Assembly: GCA_035702985.1 (NCBI GenBank)
Contig: DASSZD010000035.1
Coordinates: 1-39,670 of the forward strand
Direction: 5' to 3'
DNA: 39,670 bases
DNA from: JAKAXG01 sp035702985
GTDB lineage: Bacteria > Actinomycetota > Acidimicrobiia > Acidimicrobiales > Palsa-688
Position 1 is the first letter of the stretch. Each line of letters begins with the position of its first letter. The notes beneath the pieces are model-generated. The model ran no database searches. It saw only the letters and a list, made by a program, of their open reading frames with translations, and was not told the DNA's origin. Shown here piece by piece: positions 1 through 10,018 of this stretch. A program made the position numbers and the translations under genes.

Positions 1-1
1 C

Positions 2-928
2 CGGGCCCACGGGGCCGGACGGGTGGGGCTGGCCGTCCCGGTCGCCAGCCCGGAAGCCGTCGAGGACCTGAGCCGCGAGGTCGAGGTCGTCTGTGGGGAG
101 GTGGCCGAGCGGCTGTGGGCCATCGGTCAGTGGTACCGGGACTTCACCCAGGTTTCCGACGACGAGGTTGTGCGCCTGCTCTCCCGGGCCGCGCCCGCCG
201 AGCGGGTGGCCGCGCCGGTCGCGGCCGCCGACCCGCCCCCCCGCGAGACCGAGGTGGAGATCGAGGCCGGTGAGATCCGTCTGCCCGGGTTCCTGGCCTG
301 GCCCGCCGAAGGCAGCGGGTTGGTGGTATTCGCCCACGGCAGCGGCAGCAGCCGCCACAGCCCCCGCAACCGCTACGTCGCCAGCGTCCTCGGCCAGGCC
401 GGCCTCGGGACCCTGCTGTTCGACCTGCTCACCCCGGCGGAGGAGCAGTCCCGGGCCAACGTCTTCGATATCGGGCTTCTGGCCGGTCGTCTGATCCTGG
501 CCACCCGTTGGGCCGGCCGCCAGCCCGGCCTCGAGGACGCCCCCATCGGATACTTCGGGGCCAGCACCGGGGCCGGCGCGGCGCTGTGGGCGGCCGCCGA
601 TCCCGGCGAGGACGTGGCCGCCGTCGTGTCCCGGGGCGGTCGCCAGGATCTGGCCGGGTCCCGGCTGGCCCACGTGCGCACCCCCACCCTCCTCATCGTC
701 GGCGGCGAGGACCGGGCCGTCCTGGAGCTGAACCGGATGGCCCAGGACCAGCTGGGCGGCGAGAGCCGCCTGTCGATCGTCCCCCGGGCCACGCACCTCT
801 TCGAAGAGCCCGGCACCCTGCCGGCCGCGGCGGAACTGGCCCGGGACTGGTTCGTCGAGCACATGGCACCGGTCGCCCACGCCCGGTCGGGAAGGAGCGG
901 CAGTGGAGCTCATCGCGGTTCCCGTTGA
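2..928 (+). CDS. Phosphoribosyltransferase / dienelactone-hydrolase fusion, 5'-truncated
   Basis: The reading frame is open from the window edge, so the N-terminus is missing. The first 50 or so residues (LAVPVASPEAVEDL, then WAIGQWYRDFTQVSDDEVV) match the C-terminal end of the predicted phosphoribosyltransferases that precede a hydrolase domain. The rest is an alpha/beta-hydrolase of dienelactone-hydrolase type: strand LVVFAHGSGSS, nucleophile elbow GASTGAG with the serine, acid in GGEDRAV, histidine in ATHLFEEPG. All three catalytic residues are present. The M. tuberculosis homologue type, Rv0571c, belongs to the DosR dormancy regulon; its substrate is unknown. The 3' end overlaps the next gene by 26 bp, so the two are probably cotranscribed. 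Domain identity is confident; substrate and role are not. The true start lies outside the window. Confidence 0.85.
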   Translation, partial: RAHGAGRVGLAVPVASPEAVEDLSREVEVVCGEVAERLWAIGQWYRDFTQVSDDEVVRLLSRAAPAERVAAPVAAADPPPRETEVEIEAGEIRLPGFLAWPAEGSGLVVFAHGSGSSRHSPRNRYVASVLGQAGLGTLLFDLLTPAEEQSRANVFDIGLLAGRLILATRWAGRQPGLEDAPIGYFGASTGAGAALWAAADPGEDVAAVVSRGGRQDLAGSRLAHVRTPTLLIVGGEDRAVLELNRMAQDQLGGESRLSIVPRATHLFEEPGTLPAAAELARDWFVEHMAPVAHARSGRSGSGAHRGSR

Positions 929-1385
929 CAAGCCGGAGGACCAGAACGTCATCATCGGCCAGGCCCACTTCGTCAAGACGGTCGAGGACCTGCACGAGGC
1001 GCTGGCGGGCAGCAGCCCGCACATCCTGTTCGGGATCGCCTTCTGCGAGGCGTCCGGACCGCGCCTGATCCGCCGGTCCGGCAACTCCCCGGAGATGGTG
1101 GACCTGGCGGTCCGGGCGGCGGAGGCCATCGCCGCCGGTCACGTGTTCGTGGTGATGCTGCGCGACGGCTATCCGGTGAACGTGCTGAACGCCATCAAGC
1201 AGGTCCCGGAGGTGTGCACCGTCTTCTGCGCCACGGCCAACCCGGTCGAGGTGGTGATCGCCGAGACGGTGATGGGGCGGGGGGTGGTCGGGGTGGTCGA
1301 CGGGTTCCCGCCGGTCGGCTTCGAGGGCCCCTCAGAGGAGTCGGAGCGGAAGAGCCTGCTGCGGGCCATCGGCTACAAGCTGTGA
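903..1385 (+). CDS. Adenosine-specific kinase (DUF355 family)
   Basis: This 160-residue protein matches the small adenosine-specific kinase family, best known from archaea and thermophiles. Recognisable stretches are the N-terminal IAVPVDKPEDQNVIIGQAHF, the central GIAFCEASGPRLIRRSGN and the C-terminal CTVFCATANPVEVVIAET followed by GRGVVGVVDG. The family phosphorylates adenosine to AMP. The length is normal for the family. The GTG start is chosen because AAGGAG lies a few bases upstream (892-897) and MELIAVPVDKP is the usual beginning. It overlaps the end of the hydrolase fusion gene, so translation may be coupled. Together with the phosphoribosyltransferase fusion and the NAPRTase further along, it suggests nucleotide salvage. 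The family assignment is confident; the physiological role is inferred. Confidence 0.88.
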   Translation: MELIAVPVDKPEDQNVIIGQAHFVKTVEDLHEALAGSSPHILFGIAFCEASGPRLIRRSGNSPEMVDLAVRAAEAIAAGHVFVVMLRDGYPVNVLNAIKQVPEVCTVFCATANPVEVVIAETVMGRGVVGVVDGFPPVGFEGPSEESERKSLLRAIGYKL

Positions 1386-1392
1386 CGCCCGG

Positions 1393-1416
1393 CCCGGCGG
1401 GGTGCTGACCGCCGGG
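1393..1416. terminator. Shared hairpin between convergent genes
   Basis: CCCGGCGG and CCGCCGGG form a perfect 8-bp stem around an 8-nt loop. It lies exactly in the 34-bp gap between the adenosine-kinase stop (plus strand) and the acyl carrier protein stop (minus strand). There is no U-tract on either side, so it is either a weak bidirectional intrinsic terminator or a transcript-end stabiliser. Confidence 0.5.
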
Positions 1417-1419
1417 TCG

Positions 1420-1662
1420 TCAGGTCCGGGAGGAGAGGTAGTCGATGCAGCCGTCCAGGGTGGCCAGCTGCGGGTAGTCCCGCTCGGGTATCTCCAGGCC
1501 GGTGCGGTCGTGCAGGCCGATCACGAAGTTCAAGAAGTCGATCGAGTCCATGTCGAGGGCCTCCTGCAGCGTCTCGTCCCGCCCCACGGCGCCCAGGTCG
1601 GCCTCCGGGGCCACCTCCCTCATGACGCTGCGCACCAGGTCCATGGCGTCGTCGCGGGTCAT
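1420..1662 (-). CDS. Acyl carrier protein
   Basis: An 80-residue protein with the four-helix ACP pattern and the 4'-phosphopantetheine attachment motif LDMDSIDFLNFV; the modified serine is Ser40. Such proteins carry acyl groups as thioesters. The start is an ATG with GGAGGAGC just upstream, overlapping the stop of the E2 gene by 4 bp (ATGA), so it is the last gene of the acs-E1alpha-E1beta-E2 operon. An ACP translationally coupled to a 2-oxoacid dehydrogenase E2, rather than to fatty-acid synthase genes, is unusual. It might accept acyl groups produced by the complex or belong to a specialised acyl pathway. The family is certain; the partner is inferred. Confidence 0.9.
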   Translation of the reverse strand: MTRDDAMDLVRSVMREVAPEADLGAVGRDETLQEALDMDSIDFLNFVIGLHDRTGLEIPERDYPQLATLDGCIDYLSSRT

Positions 1663-3122
1663 AGCTCCTCCGGCTTTCGTAGAAGTTCCGCTATCTGGGT
1701 GAGGAACAGGCCGCCCCGGTGGCCGTCGGACGCCCGGTGGTCGGCGGAGAGGGTGACCGTCGTGCAGGGCCGCACGCCCAGCATCCCGTTCTCGGCCCAT
1801 GGGCGCTCCGCCACCCGGCCGAACCCGACCAGCGCCACCTGGGGCGGGTAGATGACCCCGAACACCGACTCCACCCCGAGATCGCCCAGGTTGGTCACGG
1901 TTATGGTCGGATCGCTCATCTCCGAGCTCCGCAGCCTGCCGGCCCGGGCCCGGGAGACCAGGTCCCGGAGGGCGCCCATCAGGTCCCCGAGCGCCAGGCG
2001 GTCGGCGTCGTGGATGGCCGGGGCGATCAGGCCCCCGCCCCGCAGGGAGATGGCCACGCCCAGGTGCACAGCCGGGGCGGGGACGAACGAGCCGTCGACC
2101 ATGGAACCGTTCATCTCCGGAACCGTCGCCACCGCCCGGGCCACCGCCTTGAGCAGGAGCGCCGGCATGATCAACCGGGAGGCGACCGGCCGGTCCAGGT
2201 TGGTCCGGGTCAGCCAGTCCGCCGCCGGGCCCATGTCGGCGGTGGTGCTCAGGTAGTAGTGCGGCACCTCCCGCTTGGACCGGGCCATCAGGGCGCCGAT
2301 GGCCCGGCGCATGGCCGCCTGGCGGTCCTCCACCGGCCCGGCCGCCGGGGCGGCGCCGGTCGTGCGGGTGGTGGCGCCGGTCATCTGGCTGGCGGCGCCG
2401 GTCAGCTGGGTGGCGGCGACCGCCGGACCGGTACCGGCCGGGACGGCCGGCGCCGGGGGCGGAGCCGCCGGACCGGCGCACTCCACGTCGAGGACGGTGA
2501 CCGCCCCGCCCGGTCCGGTTCCCGCCACCGCGGCCAGGTCCAGACCCCTTTCGGCGGCCAGGCGCCGGGCTCGGGGCGACGACCGGATGAAAGGGCGGGC
2601 CGGTGCGCCCGGCGGCCGCCCGGCCGCCGCCTCCACGTCGTGGCGGGTGATCCGGCCGCCCGGGGCGCTGCCCCTGACCAGGGCCAGGTCCACCCCCAGC
2701 CGGCCGGCCAGGCGGCGCACCATCGGCGACGCCACCAGCGCCGGGCGGGTGGAGGTCGGAATGGCCGGCCCGATCGCGACCCCGGCCGCGGCCGGGGCGG
2801 GTGGGGCCGCAGCGGGTGGGGCCGGGGCGGCCGCGGCGGGAGCGGGTGGGGCCGGAGCCGGTGGGGCGGGCGGCACCGGCCCGCCCACCGCCGCGCCGAT
2901 GACGGCCAGCGGGGTGCCGACCGGGACCTCCGCCCCCTCGGCCACCAGCAGGCGGTCCACCACGCCGGTCTCGAACACCTCCACCTCCAGGGTGGACTTC
3001 TCGGTGTCGACCACCGCCACCACGTCACCGCGGTGGACCTGATCCCCGGGACCCACCAGCCATCTGGTCAGGGTGCCGGACTCCATGTCCGCCCCCAGGG
3101 ACGGCATCTTGAACTGGCCCAC
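1659..3122 (-). CDS. 2-oxoacid dehydrogenase E2, dihydrolipoyl acyltransferase
   Basis: The 487-residue protein carries an N-terminal lipoyl domain (residues 1-76; lipoyl lysine Lys42 in DTEKSTLEVEV) and a Pro/Ala-rich linker. Two peripheral-subunit-binding domains follow (about 131-166, SPMVRRLAGRLGVDL, and about 181-216, SPRARRLAAERGLDL). After a second linker containing seven-residue repeats (ATQLTGA, ASQMTGA, TTRTTGA) comes the catalytic acyltransferase domain, with the active-site motif DHRASDG (His462, Asp466). It transfers the acyl group from E1 to CoA. The GTG start, preceded by GGAGG, sits 1 bp past the E1beta stop; an ORF extension further upstream is only a frame shadow of E1beta. 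Two binding domains are more than the usual one, and no E3 gene follows. The acyl specificity (acetyl versus branched-chain) cannot be fixed from sequence; pyruvate is favoured by the neighbouring acetyl-CoA synthetase. Confidence 0.93.
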   Translation of the reverse strand: MGQFKMPSLGADMESGTLTRWLVGPGDQVHRGDVVAVVDTEKSTLEVEVFETGVVDRLLVAEGAEVPVGTPLAVIGAAVGGPVPPAPPAPAPPAPAAAAPAPPAAAPPAPAAAGVAIGPAIPTSTRPALVASPMVRRLAGRLGVDLALVRGSAPGGRITRHDVEAAAGRPPGAPARPFIRSSPRARRLAAERGLDLAAVAGTGPGGAVTVLDVECAGPAAPPPAPAVPAGTGPAVAATQLTGAASQMTGATTRTTGAAPAAGPVEDRQAAMRRAIGALMARSKREVPHYYLSTTADMGPAADWLTRTNLDRPVASRLIMPALLLKAVARAVATVPEMNGSMVDGSFVPAPAVHLGVAISLRGGGLIAPAIHDADRLALGDLMGALRDLVSRARAGRLRSSEMSDPTITVTNLGDLGVESVFGVIYPPQVALVGFGRVAERPWAENGMLGVRPCTTVTLSADHRASDGHRGGLFLTQIAELLRKPEEL

Positions 3123-3123
3123 G

Positions 3124-4098
3124 TCAGCCTCCCAGCGCGTGGGCGGCGGCCACCACCCGGCCGACCGACGGCAGGGCGGCGTCCTCCAGGTGCTTGGCGT
3201 AGGGCATCGGCACCTCGGCGCTGCACACCCTGGCCACCGGTGCGTCGAGGTCGTAGAACGCCTGCTCCTGGATCCTGGCCGCCACCTCGGCGGCCAGGCT
3301 GCCGGTCCGCCATCCCTCGTCCACCACCAGCGCCCGGTGGGTCCGGCTGGCCGAGGCCACGAAGGTGGCGTCGTCGAGGGGACGGAGGCTGCGCAGATCG
3401 ACGACCTCGGCGGTGACCCCGTCGGCGGCCAGCTGCTCGGAGGCGTCGAGGGCCACGCCCAGCGTGCCCCCGAAGGCCACGATGGTGAGGTCGTCCCCCT
3501 CCCGGCGGACGGCCGAGCGGGAGATGTCGACCGGCCCGGCATCGTCGGGCAGCTCGCCCTGCATGTTGTACAGCGAGGCGTGCTCGAAGATGATGACCGG
3601 GTCGGGGTCCTCGAGAGCGGTCCAGAGCATCCCCCGGGCGTCCTCGACGGTGGCCGGGAACACCGCCCTGATGCCCGGGATGTGGGCGAACCACCCTTCC
3701 AGGCTGTGGGAGTGCTGGGCCGCCACCTGCCGCCCGCCCCCGGTGCTGGTCCTTATGACCAGCGGCACGTTGAACTGACCGCCGGACATGTACAGCAGCG
3801 ACGCCGCGTTGTTGACGATCTGATCGAGGGCCAGCAGGCTGAAGTTGACGGTCATGATCTCGACGATGGGCCGCATGCCCCCGAGGGCGGCCCCGATGCC
3901 GGCGCCGACGAAGGCCGACTCCGACAGCGGGGTGTCCCGTACCCGCCCCGGACCGAACTCCTCCAGGAGACCCAGGCTGACGGCGAAGCACCCGCCGTAG
4001 CGGCCCACGTCCTCGCCCATGAGGAACACCCGCTCGTCGCGCCGGAGGGCGTCGCGCATGGCCTCACGCAGCGCCTCCCGGTACGAGATCCTGGTCAC
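3124..4098 (-). CDS. pdhB: 2-oxoacid (pyruvate) dehydrogenase E1 component, beta subunit
   Basis: A 324-residue transketolase-type beta subunit of normal length. Conserved segments are the N-terminal SYREALREAM, the core MGEDVGRYGG, DTPLSESAFVGAGIGAAL, EIMTVNFSLLALDQIVNNAA and the C-terminal half that binds the alpha subunit. With E1alpha it forms the thiamine-diphosphate decarboxylase that loads acyl groups onto the E2 lipoyl arm. The GTG start overlaps the E1alpha stop (GTGA). The stop is immediately followed by the E2 start, so all three subunits are translationally coupled. The sequence looks closest to pyruvate/acetoin-type E1beta; the exact substrate is inferred. Confidence 0.94.
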   Translation of the reverse strand: MTRISYREALREAMRDALRRDERVFLMGEDVGRYGGCFAVSLGLLEEFGPGRVRDTPLSESAFVGAGIGAALGGMRPIVEIMTVNFSLLALDQIVNNAASLLYMSGGQFNVPLVIRTSTGGGRQVAAQHSHSLEGWFAHIPGIRAVFPATVEDARGMLWTALEDPDPVIIFEHASLYNMQGELPDDAGPVDISRSAVRREGDDLTIVAFGGTLGVALDASEQLAADGVTAEVVDLRSLRPLDDATFVASASRTHRALVVDEGWRTGSLAAEVAARIQEQAFYDLDAPVARVCSAEVPMPYAKHLEDAALPSVGRVVAAAHALGG

Positions 4099-5122
4099 CG
4101 ACCGTCTCCCGGTGCCGGCCCGGACAGCACGAAGTTCTCCAGGTCCTCCACCGGCTCCAGCGTGCCGGCGTCGGCGAAAGCCACCGCGTCGTCGACCTCG
4201 GTGCTCGCGGCCTGCTCGATGCGCTCCAGTTCACCCGCCTCCAGCAACCCCTCGCCTGTCAGTGCCTCTGTCAAGGTGGCGATGGGGTCGAGCTGCTTCC
4301 ACCGTTCGATCTCCGCCTTGTCCCGGTAGCGGTCCGGGTCGTACATGGAGTGGGCCCGGAAGCGGTACGTGCGCAGCTCCAGGAAGTGCGGCCCTCCGCC
4401 CTCGCGCACGCGCTCGGCGGCGTCCCGGGCGGACCGCTCCACCGCCCGTACGTCCATGCCGTCCACCTCCCACGCCGGAACCCGGTAGCTCGCCGCCTTC
4501 AGCGACAGGTCCGTCTCGGACTCCGAGCGGCCCAGCGCCGTGCCCATGGCGTACAGGTTGTTCTCGCAGCAGAACAGCACCGGCAGCTGCCACAGGGCGG
4601 CCAGGTTCATGGATTCGTGGAACTCGCCCTCGGCCACGGCACCGTCGCCGAAGAAGCAGGCCGTGACCCGGGGCCGGCCCATCATGCGGTCGGCCAGGGC
4701 CAGCCCCACGGCCAGGGGGATACCGCCGCCGACGATGGCGTTGCCGCCGTAGAACCTGGTGGCCGCGTCGAACAGGTGCATCGATCCACCCCGGCCCCGG
4801 CTGCAGCCCTCCAGCCGGCCCTCCAGCTCGGCCATGGCGGAACGCATCGACATGCCCCGGGCCAGGGCGTGGCCGTGCTCGCGGTAGGTCGAGACCACCG
4901 CGTCGTCAGGGCCCAGCGCCTCCATCACCCCCACCGAACAGGCCTCCTCCCCGATACCCAGGTGCAGGAACCCCCTGATGCGGGTGTCGCTGTAGAGCTC
5001 CACGCACCGCTCCTCGAAGCGGCGGATGCGGATCATCTGGTCGAGGAGATGCACGGCGTGGCGACCGTCCCCGTCGGGCTGCGCACCGACCGGGGCGGCC
5101 CCCAGGGCGTGGCGGGCCGGGC

Positions 5123-5126
<4 letters not shown>
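4095..5126 (-). CDS. pdhA: 2-oxoacid (pyruvate) dehydrogenase E1 component, alpha subunit
   Basis: A 343-residue alpha subunit of heterotetrameric E1. The thiamine-diphosphate/Mg motif is complete: GDGAVAEGEFHESMNLAALW, then the closing Asn in CCENNLYAMG. The MIRIRRFEERC start, the GFLHLGIGEEACSVGV and STYREHGHALARG segments and the loop YRFRAHSMYDPDRYR are typical of PdhA/AcoA. Its ATG overlaps the acetyl-CoA synthetase stop by 4 bp. It decarboxylates the 2-oxoacid, producing the acyl group passed to E2. Specificity for pyruvate is likely, but acetoin cannot be excluded because the AcoA family is similar. Confidence 0.94.
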
Positions 5127-6889
<1,763 letters not shown>

Positions 6890-6953
6890 CGTCTCGCCTC
6901 CTCGATGTCGGCGCCGCAGTACCCGCCAGTCAGGCTACGGACCGGCCCGTCGT

Positions 6954-6976
6954 CCGATCAGGGGCCAAGGTCACGT
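6954..6976 (-). promoter_or_regulatory. DosR-like box A, upstream of acsA
   Basis: Read on the minus strand it contains GACCTTGGCCCCTGATCGG, ending 64 bp before the acsA GTG and overlapping the stop codon of the GNAT gene. It matches box B (15585-15607) at 21 of 23 positions, and aligns in the same orientation with boxes C and F. It resembles the DosR/DevR consensus GGGACTTNNGNCCC. Its function is inferred from recurrence and position. Confidence 0.55.
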
Positions 6977-7923
6977 CCCGCCCCGCCGGCCAGATCCTCC
7001 AGGAAATCCCCGATGGCGGCTTCGTCGCCCGGCGGCAGGGCCGGCCGGCCGCCGGCGGCCTGCTCCCCGGGACGGGGGACGGCACAGGTCGGCACGGCAG
7101 GATGCAACCGCGGGTGGGCCCCCGCCAGCACCTTGGCGAGGGTTCCCGTCTGGGCTTCCAGGATCACGTCCGCCCCGGCGGCCAGGGGGCACGGCCGCCC
7201 GTAGAGCGGCCGGCAGACGGGGCCGCCCCGGTCGGGGCCCGGGCAGGCCACCACCTGGAAGCCCCGCTTCTCCATGGCCGCAGCCAGGTGCCACTGCCCG
7301 CCCGGTATCTCCACCAGCAGCCGGGGCCGGTCGTGCGGGCCGGGCCACGCCGGTGCCGGCCCGGCCGTCGCCACGGACACCCGCAGGGTGGCCGGGGAGT
7401 CGAAGTGGTCCAGGACCACGTAGCCCCGGGCCCGCAGCAGGGCCAGCATCCGGCGGTTCGACATGAGCACGTCCGCCTCGAGGGCCGGGACACCCCGGTC
7501 GGCGGCCATCCGGATCAGCAGCTCCAGCAGATAGGGCCCGAGCCATCCGCGGGCGTCCCGGTCGACGGCTATACCCAACTCCCCGTCGCCGTCGGTGAGC
7601 AGCTCGTAGCTGGCCTCGCCGACCAGGCGCCGCCGGCCCCGACCCCGGTCCATCACCGCCACCAGCCCGACGCCGCCCCGATCGTGGACGTGGGTCATCC
7701 GCTCGATGAACGCATCGGGCGGTCGATGGGCGGTGAAGAACCGGCAGTACAGGTCGTCCGCCCCCATCCGGTCGTACATGGCCACCAGGCCGGCGGCGTC
7801 GTGCGGGGTCTCCCGGCGGACCGCCAGGTGCCGGCCGCCCGGCAACTGCATGCGGCCCGCAACGTTGCCGCCCCCCTTCGGTACCACGGCCGGCGGCGGG
7901 TGGGTCAACTCGGCGCCCGTCAT
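6958..7923 (-). CDS. GNAT acetyltransferase with a cysteine-containing C-terminal domain
   Basis: Residues of about 30-190 form a GNAT fold (VRRETPHDAAGLVAMYDRM, CRFFTAHRPP, then VGEASYELLTDGDGELGIAVDRDARGWLGPYLLELLI, the acetyl-CoA-binding region). Residues of about 200-321 form a second alpha/beta-looking domain (LLVEIPGGQWHLAAAMEKRG, FQVVACPGP) with a short cysteine-bearing segment, CRPLYGRPCPLAAGADVIL. I do not recognise that domain; it could be a receiver-like or ligand-binding module. The gene sits 45 bp after the V-ATPase D gene and 68 bp before acsA. In mycobacteria and enterobacteria GNAT enzymes (Pat type) acetylate acetyl-CoA synthetase, so the adjacent AcsA is an attractive candidate substrate. 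That is inference from context. Confidence 0.82.
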   Translation of the reverse strand: MTGAELTHPPPAVVPKGGGNVAGRMQLPGGRHLAVRRETPHDAAGLVAMYDRMGADDLYCRFFTAHRPPDAFIERMTHVHDRGGVGLVAVMDRGRGRRRLVGEASYELLTDGDGELGIAVDRDARGWLGPYLLELLIRMAADRGVPALEADVLMSNRRMLALLRARGYVVLDHFDSPATLRVSVATAGPAPAWPGPHDRPRLLVEIPGGQWHLAAAMEKRGFQVVACPGPDRGGPVCRPLYGRPCPLAAGADVILEAQTGTLAKVLAGAHPRLHPAVPTCAVPRPGEQAAGGRPALPPGDEAAIGDFLEDLAGGAGRDLGP

Positions 7924-7968
7924 GGGCCAACCGTCGCGCCGACAGCAGCCGCCTGGCAGAGCCGAAGG

Positions 7969-8625
7969 TCAGGCGCCGGAGATCGGGTGCCGCCCCGCCG
8001 GGTCGGGCCCTCTGCCGGCCTGCCCCGACGCCCACCGGGTGGTGATCCTCTCCTGGCGCTCGAGCTCGTCGAGCCGCAGGTTGAGCAGCTGGAGCTCCCG
8101 CTGCAGCGCCGGGAGCCGGACCCGTTCGACGGCCCGGTACCGGCGTTCGGTGATCTGCAGCTCGGCGCGCAGCAGCTGGAAGGTCCGTTCGCCCACGGCC
8201 AGCTGGGCCGCCGCCTCCAGGGCGGCCCGGTGAGCGGCGGCTGCCTCGCACACGGCCGGGCCGCAGGCGGCCTGGTAGGCGGTCGGCAGCTGGGGCAGCT
8301 CCATGCTGGGCCGGCCCGGGTGGCGCACGCCTACGGTGTCGCCCGGCGCCACGGCCACCGCGGCCCGGTCGCGTACCGGTTCCGAGGCCACCCGCACGGT
8401 CCACGTCCCGGCCAGCGCCCGGGCGGCCAGACCGGCCCGCTGGGCCTCCGCGGAGGCCTGGCGCCAGGATTCCAGCGCCCGGTCCCTGACCCGGGCCGCT
8501 TCGTGCACCCGCAACCGGAGGACCCGCCGCTTGCGGTCGAGCAGGTCCAGGGCCCGCCGGGCGTGGCCCAGGCGATCCTCCAGCCACAGGCGCCCGGCCC
8601 GTCCCGGCGGGATCCCCTCAACCAC
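7969..8625 (-). CDS. ntpD: V-type ATPase subunit D (central stalk)
   Basis: A 218-residue, largely alpha-helical protein. The N-terminal helix (GRAGRLWLEDRLGHARRALDLLDRKRRVLRL) and the C-terminal helix (QITERRYRAVERVRLPALQRELQLLNLRLDELERQERITTRW) form the long coiled coil of the rotor axle. The 'LLDRKRRVL' and 'ERxRLPxLQ' patterns are family signatures. The length is normal. The GTG start overlaps the B subunit stop by 8 bp. It is the last gene of the V-ATPase block. The assignment is supported both by sequence and by the canonical A-B-D gene order. Confidence 0.93.
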   Translation of the reverse strand: MVEGIPPGRAGRLWLEDRLGHARRALDLLDRKRRVLRLRVHEAARVRDRALESWRQASAEAQRAGLAARALAGTWTVRVASEPVRDRAAVAVAPGDTVGVRHPGRPSMELPQLPTAYQAACGPAVCEAAAAHRAALEAAAQLAVGERTFQLLRAELQITERRYRAVERVRLPALQRELQLLNLRLDELERQERITTRWASGQAGRGPDPAGRHPISGA

Positions 8626-10018
8626 CGGGATCGGCTCCGGTGTAGAAACGGTCCAGGTCGGCCTCCGAGACCATGGTCAGCTCCGAGCGGGGCAGCAGTG
8701 ACAGGGCCCGCCACGCCCGGTCCAGCGTCTCGTCCATCGGCCGGCTCTCCCCGCCCTCCTGGTCGACCAGCTCCGACTCGAAGCCGGCGTGGAAGCTCAG
8801 GTAGATCCGGTCCACGGGGCTGAGGGCCGATTCGCCGATGAGGTCCACCAGTTCCAGCAGCTGGCGGGACCGGGATTCGGCGGCCACCAGTTCGGCGGCC
8901 ACCCGGGGGTGGTCGTCCCGGGTGAGACCGGCCCCGGTGCCCTTGCGCATCAGGCGGGACAGCGAGTCGAGGACGTCCACCGGCGGGTACAGGCCCCGCC
9001 CGTACAGGCCCGGGGACAGCACGATCTGGCCCTCGGTGATGTAGCCGGTGAGGTCGGCTACCGGGTGGGTTATGTCCCCGGCCGGCATGGTGAGCACCGG
9101 AACCTGGGTGAGGGAACCGGGCCGTCCCTTGAGCCGGCCGCACCTCTCGTAGATGGAGGCCAGGTCGCTGTAGAGGTAGCCGGGGTAGGCCCGGCGTCCC
9201 GGCACCTCCCCCCGGGCGGCCGACACCTCCCGCAGGGCCTCGCAGTAGCTGGTCATGTCGGCCAGGACGACCAGCACGTGCTGGCCCAGGTCGAACGCCA
9301 GGTGCTCGGCGACGGTCAGCGCCACCCGGGGGGCCAGCACCCGCTGCACCACCGGGTCGTCGGCGGTGTCGAGGAACAACGCCAGGTCGCCGGCGGCGGC
9401 CCGGCTCTCCAGGATGTCGCGGATGGTGGCGGCGTCGGCGCTGGTGAGCCCCATGGCCACGAACACCACCTTGAACGGTTGGCCGCCGGCGTGCGCCTGG
9501 CTGGCGATCTGGCCGGCCAGCTCCAGGTGGGGGAGCCCGGCGACGGAGAACACCGGCAGCTTCTGCCCCCGGACCAGGGTGGTCACCGCATCGATGACCG
9601 ACACCCCCGTGATGACCGGTTCTCTCGGCACCTCCCGCTCGATGGGGTTGACGGGCAGGCCGGTCACCGGGCGCAGTTCGGTGCCGAGCATCGGCGGCCC
9701 CCCGTCGAGCGGCCGGCCCAGCCCGTCCCACACCCGGCCCAGCCAGCCGTCGCCGACCGGAACCTCGAACGGGTGGCCGCTGAAGGCGGTCGACACCGTC
9801 GCCGGGTCGATGCCCGACGTCCCCTGCATGACCTCGATCACGGCCAGGTCGCCGTGCACCTCGAGCACCAGCCCCTGGCGCATCTCGCCGGACGGCAGCC
9901 GTACCTCCGCGAACTCGTCCCAGCCCACCCCCGGCGCTCCCCTCACGAACAGCAGGGGTCCCTCCGCTCCCACTGCGCCCCGGTGCTCCACCCGGACCTC
10001 GGGTACCGGCTGGTTCAC
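8618..10018 (-). CDS. ntpB: V-type ATPase subunit B (non-catalytic)
   Basis: A 466-residue regulatory subunit of the V1 head. Signatures include PVTGLPVNPIEREVPREPVITGVSVIDAV, LVRGQKLPVFSVAGLPHLELAGQIA (no functional P-loop, as expected for B), VLADMTSYCEALREVSAARGEVPGRRAYPGYLYSDLASIYERCG, and TMPAGDITHPVADLTGYITEGQIVLS. The GTG start overlaps the A subunit stop (GTGA). The length matches bacterial and archaeal B subunits. It alternates with A in the hexameric head; ATP is hydrolysed or made at A/B interfaces. Confidence 0.95.
   Translation of the reverse strand: MNQPVPEVRVEHRGAVGAEGPLLFVRGAPGVGWDEFAEVRLPSGEMRQGLVLEVHGDLAVIEVMQGTSGIDPATVSTAFSGHPFEVPVGDGWLGRVWDGLGRPLDGGPPMLGTELRPVTGLPVNPIEREVPREPVITGVSVIDAVTTLVRGQKLPVFSVAGLPHLELAGQIASQAHAGGQPFKVVFVAMGLTSADAATIRDILESRAAAGDLALFLDTADDPVVQRVLAPRVALTVAEHLAFDLGQHVLVVLADMTSYCEALREVSAARGEVPGRRAYPGYLYSDLASIYERCGRLKGRPGSLTQVPVLTMPAGDITHPVADLTGYITEGQIVLSPGLYGRGLYPPVDVLDSLSRLMRKGTGAGLTRDDHPRVAAELVAAESRSRQLLELVDLIGESALSPVDRIYLSFHAGFESELVDQEGGESRPMDETLDRAWRALSLLPRSELTMVSEADLDRFYTGADPGG

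Noticed and set aside
1719..3416. 565-codon plus-strand frame opposite the E2 gene
   Set aside because: Shadow frame rich in Arg/Gly/Pro without any family; E2 on the minus strand has complete motifs.
7910..7925. Another box candidate (GACGGTTGGCCC) at the GNAT start
   Set aside because: It needs a gap to align, and it overlaps the GNAT start codon; too weak to count.
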